A stretch of DNA of 64,000 bases from Ashinkailepas kermadecensis. Lineage: Eukaryota; Arthropoda; Thecostraca; Neolepadidae. Each line of letters starts with the position of its first letter. Position 1 is the first letter of the stretch. The notes below the pieces were generated by a model. It worked only from the letters and a program-made list of their open reading frames with translations. It was not told the DNA's origin and did no database searches. Below are positions 23,370 through 36,261 of the stretch, piece by piece. The DNA is taken from positions 103,501 to 167,500 of the forward strand of contig JAOTOM010003836.1 in NCBI GenBank assembly GCA_034440615.1. Direction: 5' to 3'. Made by a program: the position numbers and the translations under genes.

Positions 23370-23527
23370 GGGACGAGTGGTCTAGGGGTAAGATGCTCGT
23401 CTCACAATCGAAAGGTTGTGGGTTCGAGTCTCACCTGTCGCTACTCTTCGCCCGCGACCAACCGGCGTGAGAGATTGGCGACGCTACATGACTCAACGGT
23501 CGACGTGTCGTAATACCAATAACCGAC
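23370..23527 (+). mobile_element. tRNA-derived SINE, family B, copy 1
   Basis: The head is tRNA-like: A-box-like TGGTCTAGGGGTAAGATG, an anticodon loop CTCACAA suggesting a Val-type ancestor, and B box GGGTTCGAGTC. The body contains GCGTGAGAGATTGGCGACGC and CATGACTCAACGGTCGACG, ending CAATAACC. It is flanked by CACTGGTGAAACTTG at 23355-23369 and 23528-23542, a perfect 15-bp target duplication. Confidence 0.92.
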
Positions 23528-23542
23528 CACTGGTGAAACTTG

Positions 23543-24505
23543 AAAAAAAATATGGTCTGTTCCGACATGAAACTTGTCCATTACCCAGACTCAAATTGTA
23601 GGGCACATCAAACATTTTTAGAACATTCCTACCCTGTGCCCTCTCAATGTATGTTTTTTTTTTTTTTTACAAACCTCACCTCATGGTGGAAGCCAGTCAG
23701 TCCTGCTACATTTATAAGAGCTCATTTTGGGCAAGTACTCAGTCTGGCAACCAACTATTGTGTTTGTTAAGCCATTGTAGGTTTTATTGCTGCCATACTT
23801 TATGTTCTGTTTTCTTCAATTGGGATTATATATGCTCTCTGTCTTTCATTAGCAATCATTGTACTGGATCTTGCTGCCATATTTTCTGTAGACCCTATTG
23901 AGACTAGAAGCATGAGGACAGTTATAGCCAGGGATACAGAGGAGAAATTCCAAAATGCTGATTGATAAAAATACTGAATAAAATATGCATTCGTGCTATC
24001 CACGATGCCAAATAACTTTAATAATTTACAGTCAACCAAAAATTTCATTTGTGTAATGCATAACTTCATGCATGTGACTTGAAATCACCACGAATTCACA
24101 TTTGAAAAGACATTCAGTAATTTCATAGCCAAACGAAATATATACATGATGTCGCATGCTATATAGCAGCATGAAAACACACATTCATGATATATAGTCA
24201 GATTCGTGATTAATTTAACCAGGTCTGACCATGTCTCACCATGTCACGATTTTGATCAAATTGTTCACATTACTTATGGCGGTAATGATGGGATTGTTTT
24301 GCATTGATTTGGTTGATTGATTGACGTGATGATTTGAGAGACTTGGCTATGATGGGGAAATGTTGCTATCATAGGCATGAAGCGTTGGATCTGTAATATT
24401 TTCAATTTTTATTAAAAGTTACACTTTGATGTCAATTTGGCCCAGCAAAGCAATTTTTAATACAAAGTTGCGTACAGAAGTTAACTATTATCTTCTATTA
24501 TGCCA
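23543..24505. other. no gene recognised
   Basis: AT-rich sequence with a T-run near 23650. Short ORFs do not look coding. Confidence 0.45.
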
Positions 24506-24509
24506 CTTA

Positions 24510-24835
24510 TCTACCACCTGGTTAGCCCACTGGATAGAGCGAAGATGCAAAGTTTCTCTGTTTTGGCACAACGGGCTGAATCGTTTCATGCGCCCGCTAG
24601 TACCATCGTCCAGCTGGGATGATCACTTGGCACCTGGCCAGGCAGGCGGGGGCAGACATCAGATGGCCGTGCCCAGCTATGTGGGTACGCTAAGCTTCCG
24701 GCTGAAGTTGCGCTATAGAACTGGAATTCCCCCGTCGGGAGGTGGGTTCAGGGTCGTTGCAACGAATTGATGCTGAACAATGACTATGATTCGGTAAAGC
24801 CTCCCAGCAACCATTCGAACTTGTTTTCTATATTT
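24510..24835 (+). mobile_element. divergent family A-like SINE
   Basis: An A-box-like TTAGCCCACTGGATAGAGCG is followed by a body with ACGCTAAGCTTCCGGCTGAAG, GAACTGGAATTC and CAGGGTCGTTGCAACGAAT. These correspond position for position to parts of the family A body at 18862-19190. The B box is eroded. Confidence 0.6.
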
Positions 24836-25320
24836 AAAAAATGTCCAACTCTGCTCTGATTTGGCCTTTCTGCGTGAACGAAAATAGAGGACCTTTTTGT
24901 TCTCTAGTTCAGTGTGATTAGTGACATACACCATGGTCTGGGATGCAAGTGAATGCTCACTGGCCTGTACCAGGGTGTGCAACTTTCGTCGAACAGTGGT
25001 CTTAGACGATGTTCACCATGGCTAAAACCGGCTGGATATAGCTGGTTTTTCCCCAGCTCCTTGTCACGAAGGTGGGCAAAACAAATTCAGGTAACAAGCG
25101 ATGTCTGTGAGCTGAAGAGGCATGCCATTTTAAAGTCCATATTTCATGGCTATATATATCCTATTTTATGTTCAATTCGGCTTTTCTGCTATGTATTTTC
25201 TGCTCTACCTATATGGATGCAACCTAAAACAGTAGTGGCTAGTGGCGCTAACTGTGAAGTGTGACCACAAACAAACTTCGTCGTGGGAAATCTCAGAGTG
25301 CACGTAGCCTGGAGCGATAG
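24836..25320. other. sequence upstream of the BTBD9 exon 1 minisatellite
   Basis: No exon, promoter motif or repeat can be named. If BTBD9 has an upstream non-coding exon it could lie here or further left, but nothing in the sequence marks it. Confidence 0.3.
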
Positions 25321-26517
25321 GAACGCCTGAAATGATAGTCATGAGTGACTGCCTGTGTCGACGGGAGCGACCAAGGGTGATTATATCAGCGTGAGTGAGC
25401 GATAAGTGAGGTGTCGGCAGGAGTGAGCGATGAGTGAAGTGTATGAGGGAGTGAGCGATGGTGACTGCCTGTATCAGGAGAAGTGAGCGGTGAGTGATGT
25501 GTCTGTGTCGGCGGGAGTGAGCGATGGGTGACTGCCTGTGTTGGCGGTAGTGACCAATGAGTGACTGCCTGCGGGGACGAGTGGTCTAGGGGTAAGTTGC
25601 CCGTCCCACAATCGAAAGATTGTGGGTTCGAGTCTCAGCTGTCGCTACCCTTCGCCCGCAGCCAATCGGCATGAGAGATTGGCGACGTTACATGACTCAA
25701 CGGTCGATGCGTCGTAAAAAAAACAATAACCAAGTGACTGCCTGCGTCGGCAGGCATGACCAATGAGTGACTGCCTTGATCAGCAGAAGTGACCAATGAA
25801 TGACTGCCTGTGTCGGCAGGAGTGAACGATGAGTAGCTGCTTGTATCGGCAGGAGTGAGCGATGAGTGACTATATGTGCCGGTAGGAGTGAGCGATGAGT
25901 GACTGCCTGTGTCGGCAGGAGTGAGCGACGAGTGACTATATGTGTCGGCAGGAGTGAGCGACGAGTGTCTATATGTGTCGGCAGGAGTGAGCGATGAGTG
26001 ACTATATGTGTCGGCAGTAGTGGGCGATGAGTGCCTATGTGTCGGCAGGAGTGGGCGATGAGTGACTATATGTGTCGGCAGGAGTGAGCGATGAGTGTCT
26101 ATATGTGTCGGCAGGAGTGAGCAATGAGTGACTGTCTGTGTCGGCAGGAGTGAGCGACGAGTGACTATATGTGTCGGCAGGAGTGAGCGACGAGTGTCTA
26201 TATGTGTCGGCAGGAGTGAGCGATGAGTGACTATATGTGTCGGCAGTAGTGGGCGATGAGTGCCTATGTGTCGGCAGTAGTGGGCGATGAGTGACTATAT
26301 GTGTCGGCAGGAGTGAGTGATGGGTGGCTATATGTGTCGGCAGGAGTGAGCGACGAGTGTCTATATGTGTCGGCAGGAGTGAGCGATGCGTGACTATATG
26401 TGTCGGCAGTAGTGGGCGATGAGTGACTATATGTGTCGGCAGGAGTGAGTGATGGGTGGCTATATGTGTCGGCAGGAGTGGGCGATGAGTGACTGCCTGT
26501 GTCGGCAGGAGTGAGCG
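25321..26517 (+). repeat. 33-bp minisatellite containing the BTBD9 start-codon context
   Basis: The repeat is irregular at first and regular from about 25800. A typical unit reads GTGTCGGCAGGAGTGAGCG followed by ATGAGTGACTATAT, 33 bp in all. The last unit runs without a break into the BTBD9 start codon at 26518, so every unit repeats the ATG AGT GAC of the gene. In each regular unit that ATG opens a nine-codon frame closed by the TGA of GGAGTGAGCG. The unit also contains TGTCGGCAG followed by GA, which resembles a 3' splice site. A family B SINE is inserted at 25574-25733. Long minus-strand ORFs here are artefacts of a period divisible by three. Confidence 0.92.
25574..25733 (+). mobile_element. 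tRNA-derived SINE, family B, copy 2
   Basis: Same head and body as the copy at 23370-23527, ending in an A-run and CAATAACCAA. It sits inside the exon 1 minisatellite. The flanks share GTGACTGCCTGCG, which is a target duplication or simply the repeat unit. Confidence 0.9.
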
Positions 26518-26708
26518 ATGAGTGACCAGCACCAGGGCCCGCTGGCCGACGGCCGCGGCTGCGGCGAGGTAAACCACGTAAGCCAGCTGTCGCAGGAGCT
26601 GGCGCTGCTCTGCCGCTCCGAGGAGTTCAGCGACGTGGTGCTGGTGGTGGACGGCCACCGGTTCAGCGCACACCGCTCCGTGCTGGCCGCCCGCAGCCAG
26701 TACTTCAG
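26518..26708 (+). CDS. BTBD9: BTBD9 exon 1 (start codon, BTB domain part 1)
   Basis: This exon encodes residues 1-63 and two bases of residue 64. After a short variable N-terminus it reads EVNHVSQLSQELALL and FSDVVLVVDGHRFSAHR, then LAARSQYFR, the first half of a BTB/POZ domain. This matches the N-terminus of animal BTBD9. The protein is known as a BTB-BACK adaptor thought to recruit substrates to Cullin-3 ubiquitin ligase, and it has been linked to dopamine, sleep and iron phenotypes. The donor is AG|GTTCGA at 26709. The ATG at 26518 is chosen because the homologous N-terminus starts here. The codons MSD are also part of the upstream minisatellite. The bases before the ATG (TGTCGGCAG then GAGTGAGCG) could be a splice acceptor, so a non-coding first exon further upstream is possible. 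Confidence 0.95.
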
Positions 26709-27684
26709 GTTCGACTGAGACACGCACATGCCAAGTGACCGCTGCGTCGGCACCTGCTATTTGCAGTATCGTATGATGTCGGTGGACTGCAATTACTTTT
26801 GAGCGCTGGTTTTGTGTGCAGTTTTCAGTATTTAACTTCAACATCGATTTTTCCTAGAATAACATTAGGAAACTAGGTGTTTACTGATTTAATGTGGTTG
26901 TTGGGAAGGCTTGGCTGCTGGTTAAGCACGGTAACGATGAAGCCCAAGTCTTGAGGTATGTCCACTGTAATCTTGAAGTTATGCCGCGACAAATTTAGAC
27001 ATAATTACGGATTAAGCTCTTCTGGTTACTGGAGACCAGTGTGCTTCTCTGAAGTGGTTTCCTCACGCATGATGTGACACCGATGCTGAGCATCACTTGT
27101 TCATGGTTTAAAGCTGGTCAGTGTATCACCGTGAGCCGTGCTAAATATGCTATGGGACCAACGCCACACCGACGCTACAGTAATATATGGCATAAGTAAA
27201 TGACAAATGAGGCAATACATTTAGTACTAATAATGAACTAATTGATAATAATGTGGAATTAAAATAGCCATGATTCCATGTTTTTGCACCGGAGGAAAAC
27301 ATTAATACCGAAACCGAGCAATTTTCTCAATTTCCGGAAGTTAATAGCGTGTGCCTAGTGGTAGGTATCGTGCTACATTGTTGTTGGCAATTTTTCCCAG
27401 CTTAAATTACATCACATGCTTGGCGCTTGCCCATGCACAATAGCCTCACAGCAATATCGCGTTTTTGATGAAAGTCCCGAACATATAATGGAACACTCAT
27501 CAGTTCGACTCTAGACAAGCACTGATCAGATGGGGCCAGTGCGGTTCTCCAAAATCTCCGAACGCTTGTCATCTCACTTTTCTTCATTCTTCATTCCACG
27601 AACCCCATCCATAATCATATGATTCGATAAGCTTAGCTTTGCTACTTAATATTTGCGTTGATACTTGATACTTTACTTCATGTA
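26709..27684. other. BTBD9 intron 1, left part, nothing recognised
   Basis: Unique-looking intronic sequence with no exon or named repeat. Intron 1 spans 26709-34520. Confidence 0.5.
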
Positions 27685-28092
27685 TCAATCTGAGTGAAAC
27701 AATTGGTCAATGTTGTTGCCTTCTGTGATATAATAAACCAACTGAAACAGTGCAGATTTTTTTGCAGTGCTTGCTTTTGGAGACATTTTCTTATCATCTT
27801 TCCTTGAGAGAAGATCCGAATATTTTTTTATTCTGGCAATGGTGAGGAGCATGACTTCCCAGATTAAAAAGCCAGGTAGATTGACCAGTAGCTCTGCAAC
27901 GCAGATGATGAACGTATCGTGACCACCACCTGACCCAGGGATAGGCTCGTTACGCTCAACTTTATAATTATGCATTGAAACAAGCTTTCCAATGGACAAT
28001 GACTCGCCAACCCTCGTAAATCCCGTGCCGCGAGAGCTCTCGCAAGACAAGGTTTTAGGGTGCTTCTGCAATACAACATGACTCAAAAACAA
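27685..28092 (-). CDS. antisense ORF of 135 codons, unknown; possible terminal exon
   Basis: Within BTBD9 intron 1, on the opposite strand, a frame stays open from 28092 to a TGA at 27685. It has a hydrophobic segment (TFIICVAELLVNLPGFLIWE) followed by a basic stretch (RIKKYSDLLSRKDDKK) and a polar tail. An acceptor-like TTGTATTGCAG lies at about 28066-28076 on this strand, so an exon beginning AAGCACCCT is conceivable, which would make this the last exon of an antisense gene. Its composition is more coding-like than the surroundings. I do not recognise the family. It could also be a fragment of a decayed retrocopy. Confidence 0.3.
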   Translation of the reverse strand: MFLSHVVLQKHPKTLSCESSRGTGFTRVGESLSIGKLVSMHNYKVERNEPIPGSGGGHDTFIICVAELLVNLPGFLIWEVMLLTIARIKKYSDLLSRKDDKKMSPKASTAKKSALFQLVYYITEGNNIDQLFHSD

Positions 28093-28116
28093 TTAACTCG
28101 TGAGCTTGAGTTGTTC

Positions 28117-28272
28117 ATGTCGGTGAATTCACCGGAATTCAGCCTTCCAGCAGGCACGTAAATATGTTCAGATCGATGAATTCACCGAAATCCAGTGTTC
28201 TAACCGGCTCGTGAAAATGTTCAGATCAGTGAATTCACCGGAATCCAGTGCTCTGGTAGGCAGGTGAATATG
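28117..28272. repeat. about 57-bp tandem repeat, 3 units
   Basis: Units share GTGAATTCACCGGAATCCAG and AATATGTT and begin near 28120, 28178 and 28235. Confidence 0.8.
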
Positions 28273-28379
28273 TTGCTGTTGGATTCCGTAAAACAATCGA
28301 TTCTGTTCCGACCAAACCTTCACGAGATGCGCTACGTCTGTGGTAACCTAAAGATGCCATGGAATCCATGTTTTAGCAG

Positions 28380-28680
28380 TGGATTGCAGCTTGTGTTAGG
28401 TCGCGAGGTGTGACGGTGACGCTGTAGCTTGTGTGGTGTCGCGAGGTGTGACGGTGACACTGTAGCTTGTGTGGTGTCGCGAGGTGTGACGGTGACACTG
28501 TAGCTTGTGTGGTGTCGCGAGGTGTGACGGTGACACTGTAGCTTGTGTGGTGTCGCGAGGTGTGACGGTGACACTGTAGCTTGTGTGGTGTCGCGAGGTG
28601 TGACGGTGACACTGTAGCTTGTGTGGTGTCGCGAGGTGTGACAGTGACGCTGTGGCTTGTGTTGGGCCTCAAGGTGTGAC
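28380..28680. repeat. about 37-bp minisatellite, intron 1
   Basis: About eight units of GTGTGACGGTGACACTGTAG followed by CTTGTGTGGTGTCGCGAG. The outer units are more diverged (GACGCTGTGGCTTGTGTTGG). Related units reappear at 33820-34440. Confidence 0.93.
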
Positions 28681-28689
28681 GGTCACTCG

Positions 28690-29075
28690 CTGCTCTCCTC
28701 TCGTCGCCACCGGACGCGTTTTTTTTTGCCTCTCCTCTCGTCGCCACCGGGCGCGTTTTTTGTCTCTCCTCTCGTCGCCACCGGACGTGTTTTTTGTCTC
28801 TCCTCTCGTCGCCACCGGACGCGTTTTTTGTCTCTCCTCTCGTCGCCACCGGACGTGTTTTTTGTCTCTCCTCTCGTCGCCACCGGACGCGTTTTTTGTC
28901 TCTCCTCTCGTCGCCACCGGACGTGTTTTTTTTTGTCTCTCCTCTCGTCGCCACCGGACGTGTTTTTGTCTCTCCTCTCGTCGCCACCGGACGCGTTTTT
29001 GTCTCTCCTCCCGTCGCCACCGGACGTGTTTTTTTTTGTCTCTCCTCTCGTCGCCACCGGCCGTGTTTTTTGCTC
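28690..29075. repeat. about 32-bp minisatellite, intron 1
   Basis: About twelve units of TCTCCTCTCGTCGCCACCGG followed by ACGCG or ACGTG and a T-run ending TTTTG. Long ORFs on both strands here are artefacts. Confidence 0.95.
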
Positions 29076-29079
29076 CTGT

Positions 29080-29890
29080 GACCAGGGAAGACCGGTGAGG
29101 AAAATGTTGGGCACAGGTGGTTAGTGGAGGGATAATTTGTTCTATTGTATAGCTAGGTTAAGCGAGGGAAGTTAGATGAATTATCTGTTTAATTTTGGTA
29201 TATACAACTTGTCTTAGGTATTCTGGGCTTCTATAATTATCGATAATGGCGTGGCCACGTAGACACTTTGTAGACGAGTGGCGCACGCGGCCACGTGACT
29301 TGGGTTTCTGTTAAGCGATAGAGGAACAAGTTTTCGTTTTCTTTGTCTGCCTGATTAGGGTAGTTAGTTAATTGCAAATGTTGGTATATTCACTTAATTG
29401 GTATTTTCACTTGATAAATTTTCTTGTCCTGGTTAAAATTTTGGCCTTGGACTCGGGGCTTAATTAGGGAAAAAAAACTAACTGGGTGGGACCAACCAGA
29501 TTCTTGTGTTTAAGCTGTTGTAATTGTAGAGGTTATCTAGGCTTTATTTGGATTATATTAATATTGAGTTTGGATAGTAATATACATCTGGAGTAAAGCC
29601 GTGCCACAGGCAAACAGTTTCTATAGGGGTACCAATGTTACTGTGCTCGTCAAAGTTAAGAGTTGCATATTGAATAGTTGAGTTCGTAGCTGGTAAGAGT
29701 CTTGGTTCAACAGGATAACTGCAAGCTTAGTTTTGCTTAGTTTAGCTTCTGTAAGCAGCCGGATATTTTAGTGTTTATTTTGTATGAGTAACTAGATTAG
29801 GTGTTTAAAAATATATGAAGCTAGATAACTCGTGCACTGATCAGTTGCGTTAGTAGCTAGCTAGGTTTATATTTTGGTCAGACAAGAACT
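29080..29890. other. BTBD9 intron 1, no gene recognised
   Basis: T-rich intronic sequence of about 800 bp without a recognisable exon or repeat. Confidence 0.5.
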
Positions 29891-30327
29891 ATACTTAGTA
29901 ATAAGAATGGCAAAACAGCAAAAACAAACAAGTAAAAATAAAAAAAAACATGGAAGGCGGCTGTGGAAATTGTGAGTGTAAGGGGTTGATTGGGGACTTG
30001 AGTATGAAGGTAGAGGTGGTAACAGGGTGGGGGGTGGAGCGCTTGCGGTGTTTTGTGGCAGGGCCCATCATAAATGGCCCTGCCACTTTCAAGCACAAAC
30101 AAGCCAGGTGCAGGATTCCAGGAGTGCTAGGGATGGTGATAATGAGGCCCAGGGTGGTAGAGAGTTGACTGCAACCAGACGTAGGAGTACCGGACTAGCT
30201 TCAAGTAAAATTGACAACAGGCTTTGAAATGCATGATAGGTTTGAAGTATTGCAAGAGAGGGAGAGTAGGGTTCTCAGGATGGTGGCGGGAGCGAAAAGG
30301 TAGCTGAAGATGGAGAGCGGGAGGTTA

Positions 30328-30700
30328 TAGTTTTTTGGGACTCAAGGGTTAGGTATACGGATCGTTCATTTTGTAATTGGAACTTGAGCAGGACTCGAGA
30401 CTGCTTCCCAGGTGCCCTAGTGAAGGATGTTGGGGATGGGTTAGAAGGAGAAGTGGAGAGTGTGCAACAGTAATTGTACATGTTGGTGTGAATGATGTAG
30501 TAGGAAGAGCTAAAACTGAGGAAACGTGTAAAGGGCTTTGGTAGGTATGTTAGCAGAAAGTAGGAAGAGGGGAGTAGTAACATCCATCCTCCCTATAGTA
30601 ACTGCAAGTGGAGAATGGTATTCTAGGGCCATTGGACTGAATGACAGGGTGCCAAAGATTTATGGGGAGCTGGGGGAGGGGGGTTAGGTTCCTGGGTCTG
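30328..30700 (+). pseudogene. CR1-like ORF1 esterase remnant
   Basis: Reading through frameshifts, the segment gives GDSRVRYTDRSF (the GDS block) and VIVHVGVNDVV (the GxND block) of an SGNH hydrolase. This is the same domain type as in the ORF1 at 8880-9814, here with the canonical GDS. It is broken by stops. Confidence 0.7.
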
Positions 30701-30883
30701 CAGGGGATTTTTTTTAGGACTGAAATGTTTGCATTTGATGGGTTGTATCTGAGCAAGAGAGGGGGTGGAATTGCTCAGCAGTTGGTACGATGAGGTTCTG
30801 AGTAAGACAAGGAAACCAGGCAGGCCATGGAGGGATATCACTGATGAAGAGAGAAGTATTGCAAGCAAGGAAATGAATAGCTT

Positions 30884-33320
<2,437 letters not shown>

Positions 33321-33819
33321 TGTAGGATAGTTAAGCAACAGCATGTATTCAGTCAAGGGTGGCTGATCAATGGAATAGGCCGCATGCTGATATTGTTGGG
33401 GTCCATAATTGAATGTATTCAAAAGTAGGGTGGACAAATGTTTTACGCTGAAGAATCTTGGTTTTGAGTTCTAATTGGTGGTGGATGGTGTGAGATTTGT
33501 GCGAAGTGGGTGTGCACTGTGCAGGCCCCTTTGGGCAGGTATGGATGGAGTTTGGAGATCATTGGTGGGGCGCTCGACCCACGCGTATGTTATGCGTGAT
33601 AGATTGAGTAGGACTGGAAAGATAAAGTGGATAGGTATTGATGGGTGTGTGGGATGTTGAATGGTTTCTTTGGAATTTGGGATGTGATGTTGGTCGGGAA
33701 AATGAGTGTCTTTTTGCCCAGGCTTATGGCATCTTCCCTTTTTAGACTTGGCTGGATTTGCACTTGTAGCTCTTATTAAGTCTGAACACTTTATGACCTT
33801 ATGATGCGGGAACTTGTGT

Positions 33820-34440
33820 TGGACCGCAAGGTGTGACGGTGGCGCCGCAGCTTGTGCTTGGTGGCGAGGTGTAACGATGGCCTGAGGTGTAACGATGGTG
33901 GCGAGGTGTAACGGTGGTGGCGAGGTGTAACGATGGCCCTGAGGTGTAACGATGGCCCTGAGGTGTAGCGGTGGTCGCGAGGTGTAGCGGTGGTCGCGAG
34001 GTGTAGCGGTGGTGGCGAGGTGTAACGATGGCCCCGAGGTGTAACGATGGCCCTGAGGTGTAACGATGGCCCTGAGGTGTAGCGGTGGTGGCGAGGTGTA
34101 ACGATGGCCCTGAGGTGTAGCGGTGGTCGCGAGGTGTAGCGGTGGTGGCGAGGTGTAGCGGTGGTCGCGAGGTGTAGCGGTGGCCCTGAGGTGTAGCGGT
34201 GGTGGCGAGGTGTAGCGGTGGTCGCGAGGTGTAGCGGTGGTGGCGAGGTGTAGCGGTGGTGGCGAGGTGTAGCGGTGGTCGCGAGGTGTGACGTGGCCTG
34301 ATGTTTGTGTTGCGTCGCGAGGTGTAACGATGGCCCCGAGGTTTGTGTCGGGCCGCAAGGTGTGATGGTGGTGACGGTGACGGTGGCGCCGCAACTTGTT
34401 TTCAGTCGCGAGGTGTTACAGCGACGCTGGAGCTTGTGTT
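33820..34440. repeat. 18-bp class minisatellite before BTBD9 exon 2
   Basis: About thirty short units of GCGAGGTGTAGCGGTGGT or CTGAGGTGTAACGATGGC. They are flanked on both sides by longer units (AAGGTGTGACGGTGGCGCCG, AGCTTGTGTTGG) related to those at 28380-28680. Hence one satellite family brackets the LINE insertion. The array ends about 80 bp before exon 2. Confidence 0.93.
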
Positions 34441-34520
34441 GGGCTGTCAGTGGCTGTGCTGGCCTTGTTCAGCCACACGGCTGCGCCGAACCTAAGTCAG
34501 AGGTTCGTGTGATCCCACAG

Positions 34521-34650
34521 GGCTCTGCTATTTGGTGGCATGAAGGAGTCGCGCGAGAAGGAGGCTACGCTGACAGAGACGGCCGTCGAGCCTTTTTCGG
34601 TCCTGCTTCAGTACATCTACACTGGCCAAGTGTCCCTGAACGGACTGAAG
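34521..34650 (+). CDS. BTBD9: BTBD9 exon 2 (BTB domain part 2)
   Basis: The acceptor is TGATCCCACAG and the donor is GTACGA at 34651. The first base completes an Arg codon started in exon 1, and 43 codons follow (residues 65-107). They include ALLFGGMKESRE, SVLLQYIYTGQVSL and LNGLK. This completes the BTB fold, with the LLxYIYTG motif common to BTB-BACK proteins. The exon ends in phase 0. Confidence 0.96.
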
Positions 34651-34664
34651 GTACGACTTCGACC

Positions 34665-34870
34665 ATCCCAGCACTGCTCATGTCGCGGATAAACGTCCCA
34701 ATTCCGACCCTGTCGCGGTTGAACGTCCCAATTCTTACCCTGCCGTGGCTAAATGCCCCAATACCGACCCTTCTGCGGTTGAATGTCCCAATTCAGACCT
34801 TATCGTAGCTGAACGTCCCAATATGGACCTAGCCGGGACTGAATGTCGCCTTGCCGACCCTTCTTTGGCC
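34665..34870. repeat. about 30-bp minisatellite after BTBD9 exon 2
   Basis: About seven units of GTTGAACGTCCCAATTCCGA followed by CCCTGTCGCG, beginning within about 20 bp of the exon 2 donor. Confidence 0.88.
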
Positions 34871-35370
34871 GAGCACCACATGGCGGATCGTGCTGTAACA
34901 CGGCTCAATATATGTTTAAATTCCGGATTGGGCGAGGGTAATTCTTTGACCATGAACATATGGAATGAATTTGCTTTTGTTATCCTTTTGGTATCTACAA
35001 CTCCTTTTGGCACCTATAACTCCTTTTGGCATATCCTCGCTTCGCGGGGCCTGAGTTTGATTTCTAATTATAAAAATAGGATTAGGAATAACGAAGTGGC
35101 CGAAACAAATTCAGGAAAGCGACGTATGACTAGTTTTGTTTGTCATAACTATGTGGTGTATTGTTACTAGAATGGGAACCTAGGTATATGAATCCACGGA
35201 CGAGCGCATTGTCAAATATCAATTAGGCTGCATGTTTCATTGCCAAACATTGCAACTGACTTAAGTCCAGATTAAAGTTTGAAATTTATTGATGTTTTTA
35301 ATAACAACTGTTGCAATTGAAGATAGATGAGTCGCAAGGTTCTTCAGACCTCTATTGATTTGACTCAAAA
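34871..35370. other. BTBD9 intron 2, no gene recognised
   Basis: Intron 2 spans 34651-38195. This part has no recognisable feature apart from two short repeats of AACTCCTTTTGGCA near 35000. Confidence 0.5.
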
Positions 35371-35377
35371 CTTCACA

Positions 35378-35510
35378 AGCCATCGTGCGGCACACACTTC
35401 AACTTCCTAACCAAGAACAAGACAATAATGGCGTCCGAAGACAACAGCGGCACACACTTCAACTTTCTAACCAAGAACCAGACAAGAATGGCGTCCGAAG
35501 ACAGAAGAGC
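35378..35510. repeat. about 63-bp tandem duplication
   Basis: GCGGCACACACTTCAACTT, CTAACCAAGAAC and AATGGCGTCCGAAGACA occur twice, at about 35386 and 35447. Confidence 0.88.
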
Positions 35511-35665
35511 GGCGTCGACACCCCCTGCCACGCAGACGACTGGCAGCTCTCGCAGCGCTGGTAGCTCACACAGGTTTCCTGCACTCTGCACATAATACAT
35601 TTAGGACACATGACAAAAGGTTCCTCTGCAGTCAACATTTGCGGGTCGCGTCCCGGTCCTACAGA

Positions 35666-35729
35666 ATGGGCGCTAAATGTGCTAAACCAAACCTGGTCGA
35701 TGCGCCCTAAAACTCAAATAACCAACCAA
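35666..35729 (+). mobile_element. ultrashort LINE 3'-end insertion (64 bp)
   Basis: The insert runs from ATGGGCGCTAAATG to GTCGATGCGCCCTAAAACTC and AATAACCAACCAA. It is flanked by CCGGTCCTACAGA at 35653-35665 and 35730-35742. Confidence 0.85.
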
Positions 35730-35742
35730 CCGGTCCTACAGA

Positions 35743-36260
35743 GATCTAGCGGATCGCCACCTAACTATTAATTACTGATCCGTTTCCAGATGCGCTAAAC
35801 ACGCGGCGCTTACAGATGACACGAACCGAGCATGCAACATTTTGTGATAACAGCCATTGGAAGTGTAGACCTATCTTAGTGTTCAAGTTCACGAAACCTA
35901 ATACTGTTTTTTTTTCTTCTATTCATTTGCCTTAATTTGATCTATCTATTCTGCTCATATCAGCATGATGACCACGATGCATAAATTATCGACAAAAATA
36001 ATCGGAACTATGGATGCATTTGTTTTTCTTTGCCGTGCGTTATCGTGTATCGCCGTGGCAGTCTGCAAGTCTTCTATAAATCTAGCGGAGTATTACGTCA
36101 GCGCAGTTGCGACTTTCAGCGAGACGACGTTTCCAGGATTTTGCCGCATAAGCATACGGTACCAGTGCCGGGTCGACTACGTCTGTTGTTGCCCAAACAG
36201 GAAGTGTGAGATCTGCCTATGTATCCTGCCTCTGTATCTGCTTTGAAATGGAATCCTGTT
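35743..36260. other. BTBD9 intron 2, no gene recognised
   Basis: A 93-codon frame at 35965-36246 is Cys-rich at its end but has no splice context or recognisable domain. I treat it as chance. Confidence 0.4.
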
Positions 36261-36261
36261 A

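Noticed and set aside
23370..23443. Functional tRNA gene
   Set aside because: The tRNA-like head is attached to a SINE body with flanking duplications, and the acceptor stem does not close well.
26035..26844. 269-codon minus-strand ORF
   Set aside because: It is the complement of the 33-bp array and BTBD9 exon 1. Its length follows from the period.
28373..29124. Arg-rich and Ser-rich ORFs on both strands
   Set aside because: Minisatellite translations with no domain and no splice context.
33471..34394. 307-codon minus-strand ORF rich in His, Arg and Thr
   Set aside because: Shadow of the 18-bp array before exon 2.
35965..36246. 93-codon Cys-rich ORF
   Set aside because: No splice signals, domain or composition to support it. 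It lies in an intron between repeats.
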